A stretch of 64,000 bases of DNA from Terrabacter terrigena. Lineage in GTDB: Bacteria; Actinomycetota; Actinomycetes; Actinomycetales; Dermatophilaceae. The translations under genes and the position numbers were made by a program. Location of the stretch: assembly GCF_042676085.1 (NCBI RefSeq), contig NZ_JBHTKH010000002.1:124001-188000 (forward strand), read 5' to 3'. This document shows, piece by piece, positions 26,366 through 34,237 of this stretch. Position 1 is the stretch's first letter, and the number at the start of each line of letters is the position of its first letter. Below the pieces are notes generated by a model. The model was given only the letters and a program-made list of their open reading frames with translations. It was not told where the DNA came from and made no database searches.

Positions 26366-27408
26366 GGCTGGATCCTGTCGAAGACTCGGGCGATGGCCGC
26401 CGCGGTGCCGCCGGCAGCATCGCTGACGACGTCGCCGACACCCTCCACGCCGGGCACGGCCGGGCGCAGGTGGCTGGCGTAGTCCTCGAAGGCGGCGCGG
26501 GTCGAGTAGTGCGGTTCGAAGCCGAACACCGAGCGCATGCGGTGCGTGTCGAGGCCGCGCCCGAACGCGAGGAAGGTGAGCTGGTCGGACGAGAAGTCGG
26601 CCAGGCCGCTGCGCTTGACGACGTTGCCGATGACGCCGGCCGCCGCGAGGGGCAGTGGCAGGATCGGGCGGCGGGCGATGGCCGTGCACTGCGTGACGGT
26701 GAGGAAGCCGTCGCCGGCCACGTTGACGATGCCCACGGCGGGCCCGGTGGTGGCCAGGATCATCGCGGCGGTGGCGTCGTTCTCGTGGACGAACTGGAAC
26801 CGGGCGTCGAACCCGAGCGGGACGGGCACCACAGGTAGCGAGAAGTAGTCGGTGATGGCGGTGTGGATGCTCGGGCCCACGACGTTGGCGAAGCGGAGCA
26901 TCGTGATCTCGACGTCTGGCCGGCGGCGGGAGAAGCCCCGCACGTAGCCCTCGACCTCGACGGAGTCCTTCCCGAAACCGGTGCGCGGCAGCGTCTTGGG
27001 GTTCATGTCCTCGCTGAACATCGCGGGGTCGCGCGGCGAGGAGCCGTAGACGGCGGCCGACGACTTCACGACGAGGCGCGTGACCGACTCGGACTTCTGG
27101 CAGGCAGCGAGCAGCTGCATCGTGCCGATGACGTTGATCTCCTTCTGCGTCACCCGCCCGCCGGTGTCCTTGGGGGTCGCGATGACGTTCATGTGCACGA
27201 CCGTGTCGACCGCGGCCTGCGCCATGATGCGCCCGATCATCGGGTTGCGGATGTCGGCGCGCACGAACTCGGCCCGCCCGATCGAGTGCTTCGGGGGCAC
27301 GACGTCGACCCCGAGGATCCGCTCGATCGAGGGGTCGGCCGACAGGCGGCGCGCGTAGAGGCCGCCGAGGTAGCGGGACACCCCCGTGACGAGGACGACC
27401 TTTGCCAT
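26362..27408 (-). CDS. NAD-dependent epimerase/dehydratase (extended SDR)
   Basis: A 348-residue protein with N-terminal Rossmann motif VVLVTGVSRYLGGLYARRL; the usual second Gly of GxxGxxG is replaced (GVSRYLGG). A catalytic-type Ser/Tyr region lies around VKSSAAVYGSSP. It matches the GalE2-like gene upstream of the acyltransferase in mycobacteria. The substrate is unknown. ATG 27408 is chosen because AGGAGG lies 5-8 bases before it; a GTG immediately upstream is in frame. It is coupled to the acyltransferase by a 4-base overlap. Confidence 0.8.
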   Translation of the reverse strand: MAKVVLVTGVSRYLGGLYARRLSADPSIERILGVDVVPPKHSIGRAEFVRADIRNPMIGRIMAQAAVDTVVHMNVIATPKDTGGRVTQKEINVIGTMQLLAACQKSESVTRLVVKSSAAVYGSSPRDPAMFSEDMNPKTLPRTGFGKDSVEVEGYVRGFSRRRPDVEITMLRFANVVGPSIHTAITDYFSLPVVPVPLGFDARFQFVHENDATAAMILATTGPAVGIVNVAGDGFLTVTQCTAIARRPILPLPLAAAGVIGNVVKRSGLADFSSDQLTFLAFGRGLDTHRMRSVFGFEPHYSTRAAFEDYASHLRPAVPGVEGVGDVVSDAAGGTAAAIARVFDRIQP

Positions 27409-27557
27409 CACGTCCTCCTGTCGTCGGCCCCTACCGTCACGTGAAGCCTACCGATGGGTCGTGGCCCAGATGGTCGGCGCACCCGCTCCGGGCCCGGATG
27501 TGGCGAGCGTCTCGCGGATGCGACACGGCCGCGACGGCAGCGTCCCGAGACGCGAAC

Positions 27558-27580
27558 GACCCCCACCGTGGGTGAGGGTC
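27558..27580 (-). terminator. Hairpin terminator downstream of bS22
   Basis: GACCC-C-CACC, a GTG loop, then GGTG-A-GGGTC form a nearly perfect 9-pair stem with one C/A mismatch, about 40 bases beyond the bS22 stop. It would separate bS22 from the epimerase gene. Confidence 0.55.
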
Positions 27581-27621
27581 GAGAGCGTGCGGGGCGATCC
27601 GCCGAAACCTGAAAGCTCAGG

Positions 27622-27720
27622 TCACTTCTTGTTGCGACGCTGGTGACGCGTCTTGCGCAGCAGCTTGCGGTGCTTCTTCTTCGCCATCCGCTTGCGGCGC
27701 TTCTTGATGACAGAACCCAT
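27622..27720 (-). CDS. Small ribosomal protein bS22 (AURKAIP1/COX24 domain)
   Basis: A 32-residue extremely basic protein beginning MGSVIKKRRKRMAKKKHRKL and ending RRNKK. It is the actinobacteria-specific 30S subunit protein bS22, too short for most gene finders. AAGGA precedes the ATG with a 6-7 base spacer. It keeps its conserved place between bldC and the epimerase, as in M. tuberculosis (Rv0500B). Confidence 0.93.
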   Translation of the reverse strand: MGSVIKKRRKRMAKKKHRKLLRKTRHQRRNKK

Positions 27721-27894
27721 GTTTGTCCTTGTCGTGCGACTTGTCTCTGACTGAGCTGATGCCGACCTGCGTCGACACACCTCGGAGAGGGTAGGTCGAA
27801 CTTCACGAGCCGAACAGGCTCCACAGCGTAGCGCGTACGGGGCCTCTGGCCCAAAAGGAGCGTCACGTTGTCAACCTGCCCACCTGCCCGAACG

Positions 27895-27937
27895 CCGAAG
27901 GGGCGGCTCGACCTGGTGGTCGTGGCCGCCCCTTCGG
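27895..27937 (-). terminator. Strong hairpin terminator downstream of bldC
   Basis: CCGAAGGGGCGGC (27895-27907) and GCCGCCCCTTCGG (27925-27937) form a perfect 13-base-pair stem with a 17-base loop, 30 bases past the bldC stop. It isolates bldC from the separately expressed bS22 gene. Confidence 0.75.
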
Positions 27938-27967
27938 GTGCGTCGTGACGCGGGTGTCACGCTGTGT

Positions 27968-28168
27968 TCACGCGGTGTCGATGTAGGACGTCTGGAGGTA
28001 CTTGTGCACCGCGTCCTCCGGAACCCGGAAGGAGCGGCCGACGCGTACGGCAGGAAGGTCTCCGCCGTGGACGAGTCGGTAGACCGTCATCTTCGACACG
28101 CGCATGATCGAGGCGACCTCGGCGACGGTTAGAAACCGCACCTCGGCGAGCTGGCGCTCATTCGACAT
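27968..28168 (-). CDS. bldC: BldC-like MerR/excisionase-type DNA-binding protein
   Basis: A 66-residue protein that is essentially one helix-turn-helix: RFLTVAEVASIMRVSKMTVYRLVHGGDLPAVRVGRSFRVPEDAVHKYL. This matches Streptomyces BldC, which binds DNA cooperatively at direct repeats and delays development. Context (downstream of proC, upstream of bS22) is the same as in mycobacteria. The ATG has only a weak GGGG upstream. A possible -10 (TAGTGT) lies at 28253-28258. In a non-sporulating host its targets are unknown. Confidence 0.88.
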   Translation of the reverse strand: MSNERQLAEVRFLTVAEVASIMRVSKMTVYRLVHGGDLPAVRVGRSFRVPEDAVHKYLQTSYIDTA

Positions 28169-28375
28169 GTGTTACCCCGATCTTCAGGTGGGTTCGCACC
28201 CGCGCGTCGACGGCTTCCCCTCCGACGAAACTTCACGCAGGTGCAAGAAGCAACACTAGGGGCAGATGTGACTGGAGGGGAAGCGAACGGTGTAACGAAT
28301 CGTCGTGACGCAACTCGACACGCCGGTGGGACCCCTGTGGATCTCCCGGCTGGTCGGCTCCTCGCCCCACGAACG

Positions 28376-29692
28376 TCACGGCTCCAGACGGTGCAGGTCG
28401 CGCGGGAAGAGCGTCACCTCGCGCACGTTCTCGGCACCTGTCAGGCGTGCCACCCACCTTTCCAGACCGATCGCGAACCCGCCATGTGGAGGCATGCCGT
28501 GCTCGAACGCGTCGAGGTAGCCCGCCAGCACCGAAGGGTCGGTGCCGGTCCGCGCCATCGCGGCGGTGTAGTCGGACGGCCGGTGCAGGCGCTGGCCGCC
28601 CGTCGTCAGCTCGAGACCGCGGAAGAGCAGGTCGAAGCTGTTGCTCCACCGCTCGTCCCCCGGCTGCGGGTGCGTGTAGAACGGCCGCTTGGTCATCGGG
28701 TAGCCCTCGACCGCGAGGAAGTCGGAGCCGTATGCGGTCCGCGCCCACTCCCCCAGCGCGCGCTCGTGCGCGGGGCTGAGGTCGGGCTCGTCGGGGTCGG
28801 CGCCGACCTTCGCCAGCGCGTCCCGGAAGTGGATCACGGGGAACTCCTCCGGCACCTGCGGCAGCTCGACGCCCAGGAGCGCAGCGGCGTCGCCGGCATA
28901 CGTGGTGATGCCCTCGACCATGCCTGCGACGGCGGCGCGCAGGACGGCCAGCACGTCGCGGTGGTCGCGGATGAAGCCGAGCTCGGCGTCGAGCGAGGTG
29001 TACTGCGCGAGGTGGCGCACGGTGTCGTGTGGCTCGGCGCGGAAGACCGGGCCGACCTCGAAGACCCGCTCGAACACGCCGACGAGCATCTGCTTGTAGA
29101 GCTGCGGGCTCTGCGCCAGGTAGGCGGTGCGGCCGAAGTAGTCGACCGTGAAGACGTTGGCGCCCGACTCGGTCGCGGTGCCGACGAGCTTCGGCGTCGC
29201 GATCTCGGTGAACTCGAGCGAGCCCAACGCAGAACGGAACCCGCGCAGCGAGGCGCCGGCGATCTGCCAGGCCGCGCGGTGTCTCGGGTGCCGAAGCGTG
29301 ACCGCGGCGTGGTCGAGGTGCGTCGGGAGCCCGGCGCCGAACGTCGGGCGCCACAGCTCGACCGGCGGCGCTGCCGCAGGCTCGGTCAGGGGCCTGACGG
29401 TCGGCTCGACGAGCTCGGCACCACCCGGCGCTGCCGGGTTGGCCGAAACGGTGCCCGTCACCTCGACGACGGTCTCCTCGGGCAGACCGGCGATCTGCGC
29501 GACGGTCGCGTCGTCCTTGACGACGACCTGCGCCAGGCCCGAGCGGTCGCGCAGCACGAGGAACGTGACGCTCGCGAGGACGCGGCGCCGGTGGACCCAG
29601 CCGGCGAGCGTGGCAGGGCTGCCGGCCTCGACGGTGCCGAGGTCGCGCGCGAGCACGCGCGGAGCCAGGGTCGTGGGTTGGGTTGGTTGCAT
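28376..29692 (-). CDS. aspS: Archaeal-type aspartyl-tRNA synthetase, probably aspartate--tRNA(Asp/Asn) ligase
   Basis: A 438-residue class IIb synthetase. The OB-fold anticodon domain starts at TLAGWVHRRRVLASVTFLVLRD (residues 28-110). The catalytic domain contains QSPQLYKQML, motif 2 FRAEPHDTVRHL and motif 3 GGFAIGLERW, ending LFPRDLHRLEP. It lacks the GAD insertion of the ordinary bacterial AspRS (about 590 residues) and is the archaeal/eukaryal size class, often non-discriminating and paired with GatCAB to make Asn-tRNA. GGAGGTG lies 6 bases before the ATG but is hidden in a hairpin belonging to a T-box-like leader. Confidence 0.88.
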   Translation of the reverse strand: MQPTQPTTLAPRVLARDLGTVEAGSPATLAGWVHRRRVLASVTFLVLRDRSGLAQVVVKDDATVAQIAGLPEETVVEVTGTVSANPAAPGGAELVEPTVRPLTEPAAAPPVELWRPTFGAGLPTHLDHAAVTLRHPRHRAAWQIAGASLRGFRSALGSLEFTEIATPKLVGTATESGANVFTVDYFGRTAYLAQSPQLYKQMLVGVFERVFEVGPVFRAEPHDTVRHLAQYTSLDAELGFIRDHRDVLAVLRAAVAGMVEGITTYAGDAAALLGVELPQVPEEFPVIHFRDALAKVGADPDEPDLSPAHERALGEWARTAYGSDFLAVEGYPMTKRPFYTHPQPGDERWSNSFDLLFRGLELTTGGQRLHRPSDYTAAMARTGTDPSVLAGYLDAFEHGMPPHGGFAIGLERWVARLTGAENVREVTLFPRDLHRLEP

Positions 29693-29845
29693 TCCGTTCA
29701 CCTCCAGAGGGTTGGTGCCCCGGAGGTGTGGGCGATGGGGAATGTCGCTGTGCCACCACACCTTCGCCGCCGCGGATCGCGGACGGCCTCTGGTCGTGCT
29801 CGGCTCAGGATCGTCAGGCCCGTCGTCGCCGTGCCGGCCACCCTA
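29693..29845 (-). promoter_or_regulatory. Candidate translational T-box riboswitch in the AspRS leader
   Basis: On the minus-strand RNA, GGUGUGG (29756-29762), bulge UGGCACA (29749-29755), GCGA, a 9-base loop, UCGC and CCACACC (29725-29731) form a T-box antisequestrator: 7 bp, 7-nt bulge, 4 bp. UGGC can pair with a tRNA 3' GCCA end, the discriminator of tRNA(Asp) and tRNA(Asn). The competing hairpin (29699-29728) pairs CACCUCC with the Shine-Dalgarno GGAGGUG and reuses four bases of the antisequestrator. A further stable hairpin lies at 29766-29787, and a -10-like TAGGGT at 29840-29845. I could not assign the specifier triplet in stem I. Confidence 0.7.
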
Positions 29846-29953
29846 CCCCCGATCGAAAGAACACTCAGTCCCCTTTTTCGGTCCGGATCCGAGTGGGGTT
29901 TGCCCGCCAAGGGCGCCGCGGCACGCGCCGCAGCGAAGCGAGGCGCCAAGGAC

Positions 29954-31150
29954 TCAGTCGAAGTGGATGTCGAGTCCGTGGAGGGGGAAGACGGCGGTGC
30001 GCGTGGCCATGACCGCGCGGTCGACCTCGCTGGCCGGGTCGTAGCCCATCTCCCACGACCGCCACCAGAGCGGTCCGTCCTCGGCGGTGAGGTCTCCCAT
30101 GCGCCGAGGGCCCGGCCGCCCGAACAGCTGCTCGACGTGGGAGCGCCATTCCTCGGGCACCTCCACCGACGTCTTGATCGGGGCGTGGGCGGCGATCGCC
30201 GTGAGGTGGGTCCACGTGCGGGGCACGACCCCGACCACCTCGTAGCCGCCTCCGCCGAGGGCCACCCAGCGCCCGTTGCAGACCTCGTGGGCGAGCCGGT
30301 GCATCGCGTCGGCGGCGGCGCGCTGGGCGTCGACCGTGACTGCGAAGTGCGCAAGGGGGTCCTCGGTGTGGGTGTCACACCCGTGCTGCGTGACGAGGAC
30401 GTCGGGCTTGAAGGCGCGGACCACGGGGTCGGCCACGGCGTGCAGCGCGCGGAGCCAACCGGCGTCGGACAGGCCCGGCGGGAGCGCGACGTTGACCGCT
30501 GTGCCCTCTGCGTCCTTGCCGCCGACGTCGCCTGGCCAGCCGGTGCCCGGGAAGAGCGCACGGCCGCTCTCGTGGACCGAGATGGTGAGCACCCGGGGGT
30601 CGTCCCAGAAGATGCGCTCGACGCCGTCGCCGTGGTGGACGTCGACGTCGACGTACGCGACGCGCTCGGCCCCGTGGTCGAGCAGCCACTGGATGCCCAC
30701 CGCGATGTCGTTGTAGACGCAGAAGCCGCTAGCAGTCCCGCGCATCGCGTGGTGCAGCCCGCCGGTGAAGTTCACGGCGTGCGCGGCCTCGCCCTCCCAG
30801 ACGGCGCGGCAGCTGTCGACGGTGCCCTGCACGACCCGCGAGCTGGCCTCGTGCATGCCCTCGAAGGCGGGGTCGTCCTCGGTGCCCAGGCCATAGGCCT
30901 CGTCGGCGGAGCGCGGGTCGGCCGAGGCGGCCTTGACCGCGGCGAGGTAGTCGGCGTCGTGGATCGTCGCGAGGAGCTCGTCGGAGGCCACTTCGGCCCC
31001 GACGACCTCGACGCCGTCGGTGTCGAAGATCCCGAGTGACTCGCAGAGGCGTGCCGTGAGGTCGAGGCGCACCGGTGCCATCGGGTGCGTGGGGCCGAAG
31101 TTGTACCTCGTGAAGGAGGAGTCCCAGACGACCCTGGCCTGAGTTGGCAT
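29954..31150 (-). CDS. acuC: Acetoin-utilisation-type (AcuC-like) class I histone deacetylase family protein
   Basis: A 398-residue zinc-dependent deacetylase. FGPTHPMAPVRLDLTARL is the N-terminal signature, and GGLHHAM and VDVDVHHGDGVERIFW supply the catalytic His pair and zinc ligands. In other bacteria AcuC deacetylates and activates acetyl-CoA synthetase. TAGCGT lies 7 bases before the ATG (leaderless). It is 261 bases upstream of the AspRS gene, with the T-box-like element in between. Confidence 0.88.
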   Translation of the reverse strand: MPTQARVVWDSSFTRYNFGPTHPMAPVRLDLTARLCESLGIFDTDGVEVVGAEVASDELLATIHDADYLAAVKAASADPRSADEAYGLGTEDDPAFEGMHEASSRVVQGTVDSCRAVWEGEAAHAVNFTGGLHHAMRGTASGFCVYNDIAVGIQWLLDHGAERVAYVDVDVHHGDGVERIFWDDPRVLTISVHESGRALFPGTGWPGDVGGKDAEGTAVNVALPPGLSDAGWLRALHAVADPVVRAFKPDVLVTQHGCDTHTEDPLAHFAVTVDAQRAAADAMHRLAHEVCNGRWVALGGGGYEVVGVVPRTWTHLTAIAAHAPIKTSVEVPEEWRSHVEQLFGRPGPRRMGDLTAEDGPLWWRSWEMGYDPASEVDRAVMATRTAVFPLHGLDIHFD

Positions 31151-31200
31151 GATTGAGACGCTATCGCGGAAACGCTCCCCCGACGACGGAGGTACAACCC

Positions 31201-31869
31201 ATGGGCCGCAACCGGCTCTTCGACGACGACGTGATCGTCATCGGGCTGGGACGCTTCGGCTCGGCCGTGGCGCTCGAGCTCACCCGGCTCGGGCACCGGG
31301 TCATCGCCGTCGAGCGCGACAACGCGATCGCCGAGAGCTACGTCAACAAGGTCGCGAAGGTGGTGCACGCCGACCTGTCGCACGCGACGGGACTCGACAT
31401 GATCCGTGACGCCGAGCCCAAGATCGCCATCGTCGGCATCGGGTCGTCGGTGGAGTCCTCGGTCCTCGCGGCCGCCAACCTCGTCGACGCCGGGGTCCCC
31501 TCGATCTGGGCCAAGGCGATGTCGCCCGAGCACAAGCGCATCCTCGACCGCATCGGCGTGCACCACGTCATCTCCCCCGAGGCCGACTCGGGGCGACGGG
31601 TCGCCCACCTCGTCAACGGCAAGATGCTCGACTACATCGAGTTCGACGACGGCTTCGCCATCGTCAAGCTCAAGCCGCCGAACGAGACCATCGGCTTCAC
31701 GCTCGAGCAGAGCCAGGTGCGCCGCAAGTACGGCGTCACCATCGTCGGCGTCAAGGCCCCCGGCGAGGACTTCACGTACGCCGTCCCGCAGACGAAGATC
31801 TCGGCGCACCACATGCTCATCGTCAGCGGCCCCACCGAGCTGATCGAGCGCTTCGCGGCCCGCCCCTGA
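31201..31869 (+). CDS. TrkA/KtrA-type potassium channel regulator (RCK)
   Basis: A 222-residue cytoplasmic protein with an N-terminal nucleotide-binding fold (VIVIGLGRFGSAVALELTRLGHRVIAVERD) and a C-terminal TrkA_C domain from about residue 140 (LKPPNETIGFTLEQSQVRRKYGVTIVGV). It would gate a K+ uptake channel in response to ATP/NADH or c-di-AMP. No membrane partner is adjacent, so its channel is elsewhere. GGAGG sits 8 bases before the ATG. The DisA gene later in this window makes c-di-AMP, a known RCK_C ligand in other bacteria. Confidence 0.87.
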   Translation: MGRNRLFDDDVIVIGLGRFGSAVALELTRLGHRVIAVERDNAIAESYVNKVAKVVHADLSHATGLDMIRDAEPKIAIVGIGSSVESSVLAAANLVDAGVPSIWAKAMSPEHKRILDRIGVHHVISPEADSGRRVAHLVNGKMLDYIEFDDGFAIVKLKPPNETIGFTLEQSQVRRKYGVTIVGVKAPGEDFTYAVPQTKISAHHMLIVSGPTELIERFAARP

Positions 31870-31891
31870 GCGAAACCGCCTCTCGCGCAAG

Positions 31892-31930
31892 CGAACCCCG
31901 CCCTCCCGGCATACGGGATGGTGGGGTTCG
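31892..31930. terminator. Bidirectional hairpin terminator between trkA and a GNAT gene
   Basis: CGAACCCC (31892-31899) pairs with GGGGTTCG (31923-31930). Inside, CCCG and CGGG form a second stem around the loop GCATA, so the octamer CGGCATAC occupies the apex. It lies between convergent genes. Confidence 0.7.
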
Positions 31931-31974
31931 TCTCGTGGGCTCCTGAGCCTGGTTCCCGGCCGGGCGCCGGGGCG

Positions 31975-32502
31975 TCAGAGGTGGGGCTGGGGGCCGGGGT
32001 CGTCGCCGAGGGGCAGCACCATCGCGACCTCCTCGTCGCCGTCCTCCTCGCTGACGACCCCCATGGGGCGGCGGTAGTCGGTGGGCCGGAAGCCCATGCC
32101 GCTCGCGAAGGCGACGGCACGGCCGTTGTCGGTGCCGACCCAGTAGACGAGGTGCGAGTTGCCGCGCCTGGCGGCGAGCTCGGCCCCGTGCTTGACGAGC
32201 CGGGTCGCGACGCCCAGGCCGCGCGCCTCGGGGCGCACCCAGAGGCCGAAGAGCTCGCCCGCCGACCCCTCGGTCGCCTTGGCCGTGCCGACGCTGACGA
32301 CGCCGACCGCGTTGCCCTCGCGCTCCGCGACGATGCGGGCGGACCGCTGCATGCGTTCGCGCCAGAAGGACTCGTCGAAGGCCTCCTCCTCCTCGGCCGT
32401 GGCGACGAAAGCCTCGGGGGACTCACGCAGGGCCGAGAGACGGACGGAGCGGTAGTCCTCCCAGTCGTCCTCGCCGAGGGGACGCACGATGATGTCGGTC
32501 AT
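31975..32502 (-). CDS. GNAT-family N-acetyltransferase
   Basis: A 175-residue acetyltransferase. The opening IIVRPLGEDDWEDYRSVRLSALRESPEAF is typical of the RimI-like single-domain class. The acetyl-CoA loop lies in LWVRPEARGLGVATRLVKHG (about residues 90-110). The substrate is unknown. The start is at MTDII, with AAGGTGG 5 bases upstream; the same bases can be read as GAAGGT 7 bases before the ATG. Confidence 0.82.
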   Translation of the reverse strand: MTDIIVRPLGEDDWEDYRSVRLSALRESPEAFVATAEEEEAFDESFWRERMQRSARIVAEREGNAVGVVSVGTAKATEGSAGELFGLWVRPEARGLGVATRLVKHGAELAARRGNSHLVYWVGTDNGRAVAFASGMGFRPTDYRRPMGVVSEEDGDEEVAMVLPLGDDPGPQPHL

Positions 32503-32607
32503 GTGGTCCACCTTCGCACGACCCATTGCGCGAGCGCACCCGCGGGTGGGTGAACGTTCGGCATCCTCGGGGAAGTGACGACGAACCGCGCTGGCCGACA
32601 GTGGTGC

Positions 32608-33216
32608 TCAGAACCGGTGCACCATCTCGATCTCGGTCAGGTCGGGACGGCGCGGGTGCTCGTGGACAGCTCCGGTGCGCTCGAACCCGCAGCGGGCGTA
32701 GAGGGCCTCGGCGGGCGCGTTGGAGCTGGTGACCTCGAGGAGGACCTCGGACTTGCCGAGCCGCCGCGCCTCGTCGAGCACTGCACGGACCAGCGCCTCC
32801 CCCACGCCGCGCCCACGTGCCCTCGGCGCGACGTACATGCCGAAGAGCGTCGCGGTGGTCGCCCTCTCAGGCTCCCAGTGCGACCCGAGCCCGGCGCTGC
32901 CGATGATCCCTTCGGCGTCACGGGCCTGCACCAGCCACGCTCCCTCGATGCGCTCGCGCCAGTCGGCCTCGTCGTAGACGGCCTCGTCGGCGTAGGTGAA
33001 CCAGAAGGCGTCCGGCGCGTCCTGGAGCATCGCCAGCCGCACGTCGCGGTGCGACTGCCAGTCGTCGGGCGCGACCGCGTGGAGGTGCATACGTTGACCG
33101 TGGGCGGGTGCCGCCCCGGCCGGTGAGGTGGCAGACGAGCCGTCCGACGGGTCCGCGGGGTCCGCGGAGCCTCCGGGTCCGGCGCTCTCGGGAAGGTCTG
33201 AGTCGCGTGCGGGCAC
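32608..33216 (-). CDS. GNAT-family N-acetyltransferase
   Basis: A 202-residue protein with a disordered Pro/Ser/Ala N-terminal stretch of about 42 residues, then a GNAT domain (MHLHAVAPDDWQSHRDVRLAML to the end) with the acetyl-CoA loop VAPRARGRGVGEALVRAVL. It resembles the neighbouring GNAT closely enough (PDAFWFTYADE / PEAFVATAEEE) to be its paralogue. The GTG is chosen because CACAGT precedes it by 6 bases in a context almost identical to the gene at 3662; the ATG at 33090 would give the bare domain. Confidence 0.75.
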   Translation of the reverse strand: MPARDSDLPESAGPGGSADPADPSDGSSATSPAGAAPAHGQRMHLHAVAPDDWQSHRDVRLAMLQDAPDAFWFTYADEAVYDEADWRERIEGAWLVQARDAEGIIGSAGLGSHWEPERATTATLFGMYVAPRARGRGVGEALVRAVLDEARRLGKSEVLLEVTSSNAPAEALYARCGFERTGAVHEHPRRPDLTEIEMVHRF

Positions 33217-33364
33217 GCCTCCACTGTGCCCGCCCTCGGGCCCCCACGTCACGTGCGTCGCGTGCGCGCCACCGCACGCGCGTACAGCTACTGGACGTCG
33301 AGGAACGCCCTCGGACCGTGGACGCGGGTGCGCGGCACCATCGAGTACGACTCGGCGGGCCGGC

Positions 33365-33412
33365 AACCCGACGAGCGGACAACCCGACGAGCGGACAACC
33401 CGACGAGCGGAC
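33365..33412. repeat. 16-bp minisatellite, three copies
   Basis: Unit AACCCGACGAGCGGAC repeats perfectly at 33365, 33381 and 33397, followed by a partial GAGCG. It ends 6 bases before the proC stop on the opposite strand. Confidence 0.85.
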
Positions 33413-33418
33413 GAGCGA

Positions 33419-34225
33419 TCAGGGCTGACCCGACGCGAGCTGCTTGGACCGCGCCGCCGCAGCCTCCATGGCCGTCACGAACGCCGCACGCACCTTGTGG
33501 TCGTCGAGCTGGCGCAGGGCGGCGACCGTCGTGCCACCCGGCGAGCTGACCTGCTCGCGGAGCACCGTCGGGTGCTCGTGCGTCTCGCGGAGCATCGTCG
33601 CAGCGCCGTAGAGGGTCTGGACGACGAGCTCGGTCGACGTCGCCCGCGGCAGCCCGAGCACGACCCCTGCCTCGATCATCGCCTCGACGACGTAGAAGAT
33701 GTAGGCGGGCCCGGAGCCGGAGATCGCCGTCACCGCGTCGAGGTGCTTCTCGGCGAGCCGCACGACCTTGCCGCACGAGCTGAGCAGGGCCTCGGCCTCG
33801 GCCAGGTGCTCGTCGGTGCAGTGGCTGCCGGGCGAGATACCGGCCATCCCCTGGTCGACGAGCGCGGGGGTGTTGGGCATGACGCGGATGACGGACGTGC
33901 CCTCGGGCAGGCGGGACTCGAGGAACTCGGTCGTGATGCCGGCGGCGAGCGACACGACGGCGTTGCCGGGCGCGACGTGGTCACGGATCTCGTCGAGCAG
34001 GCCGGCCATGTCCTGCGGCTTGACGCACAGCACGAGGGTGTCGGCGGCCTCGGCGGCCTCGGCGTTCGGCAGGACGCGTACGCCATGGCGCTCGGCGAGC
34101 GCGTTGACCTTGTCGGGGGTGCGGCCGGTGACGACGAGGTCGCCGGGCGTGCGTCCGGACCGGATGAGGCCCGAGACGAGCGTCTCGCCCATGACCCCTG
34201 CACCGAAGATCGCCGTCGTCGTCAT
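33419..34225 (-). CDS. proC: Pyrroline-5-carboxylate reductase (ProC)
   Basis: A 268-residue NADPH-dependent enzyme for the last step of proline synthesis. The Rossmann motif AIFGAGVMGETLVSGL is at the N-terminus. VMPNTPALVDQGMAGI and the C-terminal SISGSGPAY-type motif (AISGSGPAYIFYVVEAM) with SSPGGTTVAALRQLD are diagnostic. It starts 12 bases after the proline dehydrogenase stop, so opposing reactions are encoded side by side. Confidence 0.95.
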   Translation of the reverse strand: MTTTAIFGAGVMGETLVSGLIRSGRTPGDLVVTGRTPDKVNALAERHGVRVLPNAEAAEAADTLVLCVKPQDMAGLLDEIRDHVAPGNAVVSLAAGITTEFLESRLPEGTSVIRVMPNTPALVDQGMAGISPGSHCTDEHLAEAEALLSSCGKVVRLAEKHLDAVTAISGSGPAYIFYVVEAMIEAGVVLGLPRATSTELVVQTLYGAATMLRETHEHPTVLREQVSSPGGTTVAALRQLDDHKVRAAFVTAMEAAAARSKQLASGQP

Positions 34226-34237
34226 GGTGCGCCCCCC

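Noticed and set aside
26508..26530. GGTTCGA-like stretch resembling a tRNA T-arm
   Set aside because: It lies inside the epimerase coding region and no acceptor or anticodon arms surround it. I found no tRNA or rRNA gene in the window.
28169..31039. A 956-codon + strand open frame across bldC leader, aspS and acuC
   Set aside because: It runs antisense to two well-supported genes and has Arg/Ala/Val-rich filler sequence; an artefact of GC bias.
33365..33412. Possible CRISPR because of regular direct repeats
   Set aside because: Units of 16 bp are directly adjacent with no spacers, and no cas gene is near. It is a minisatellite.
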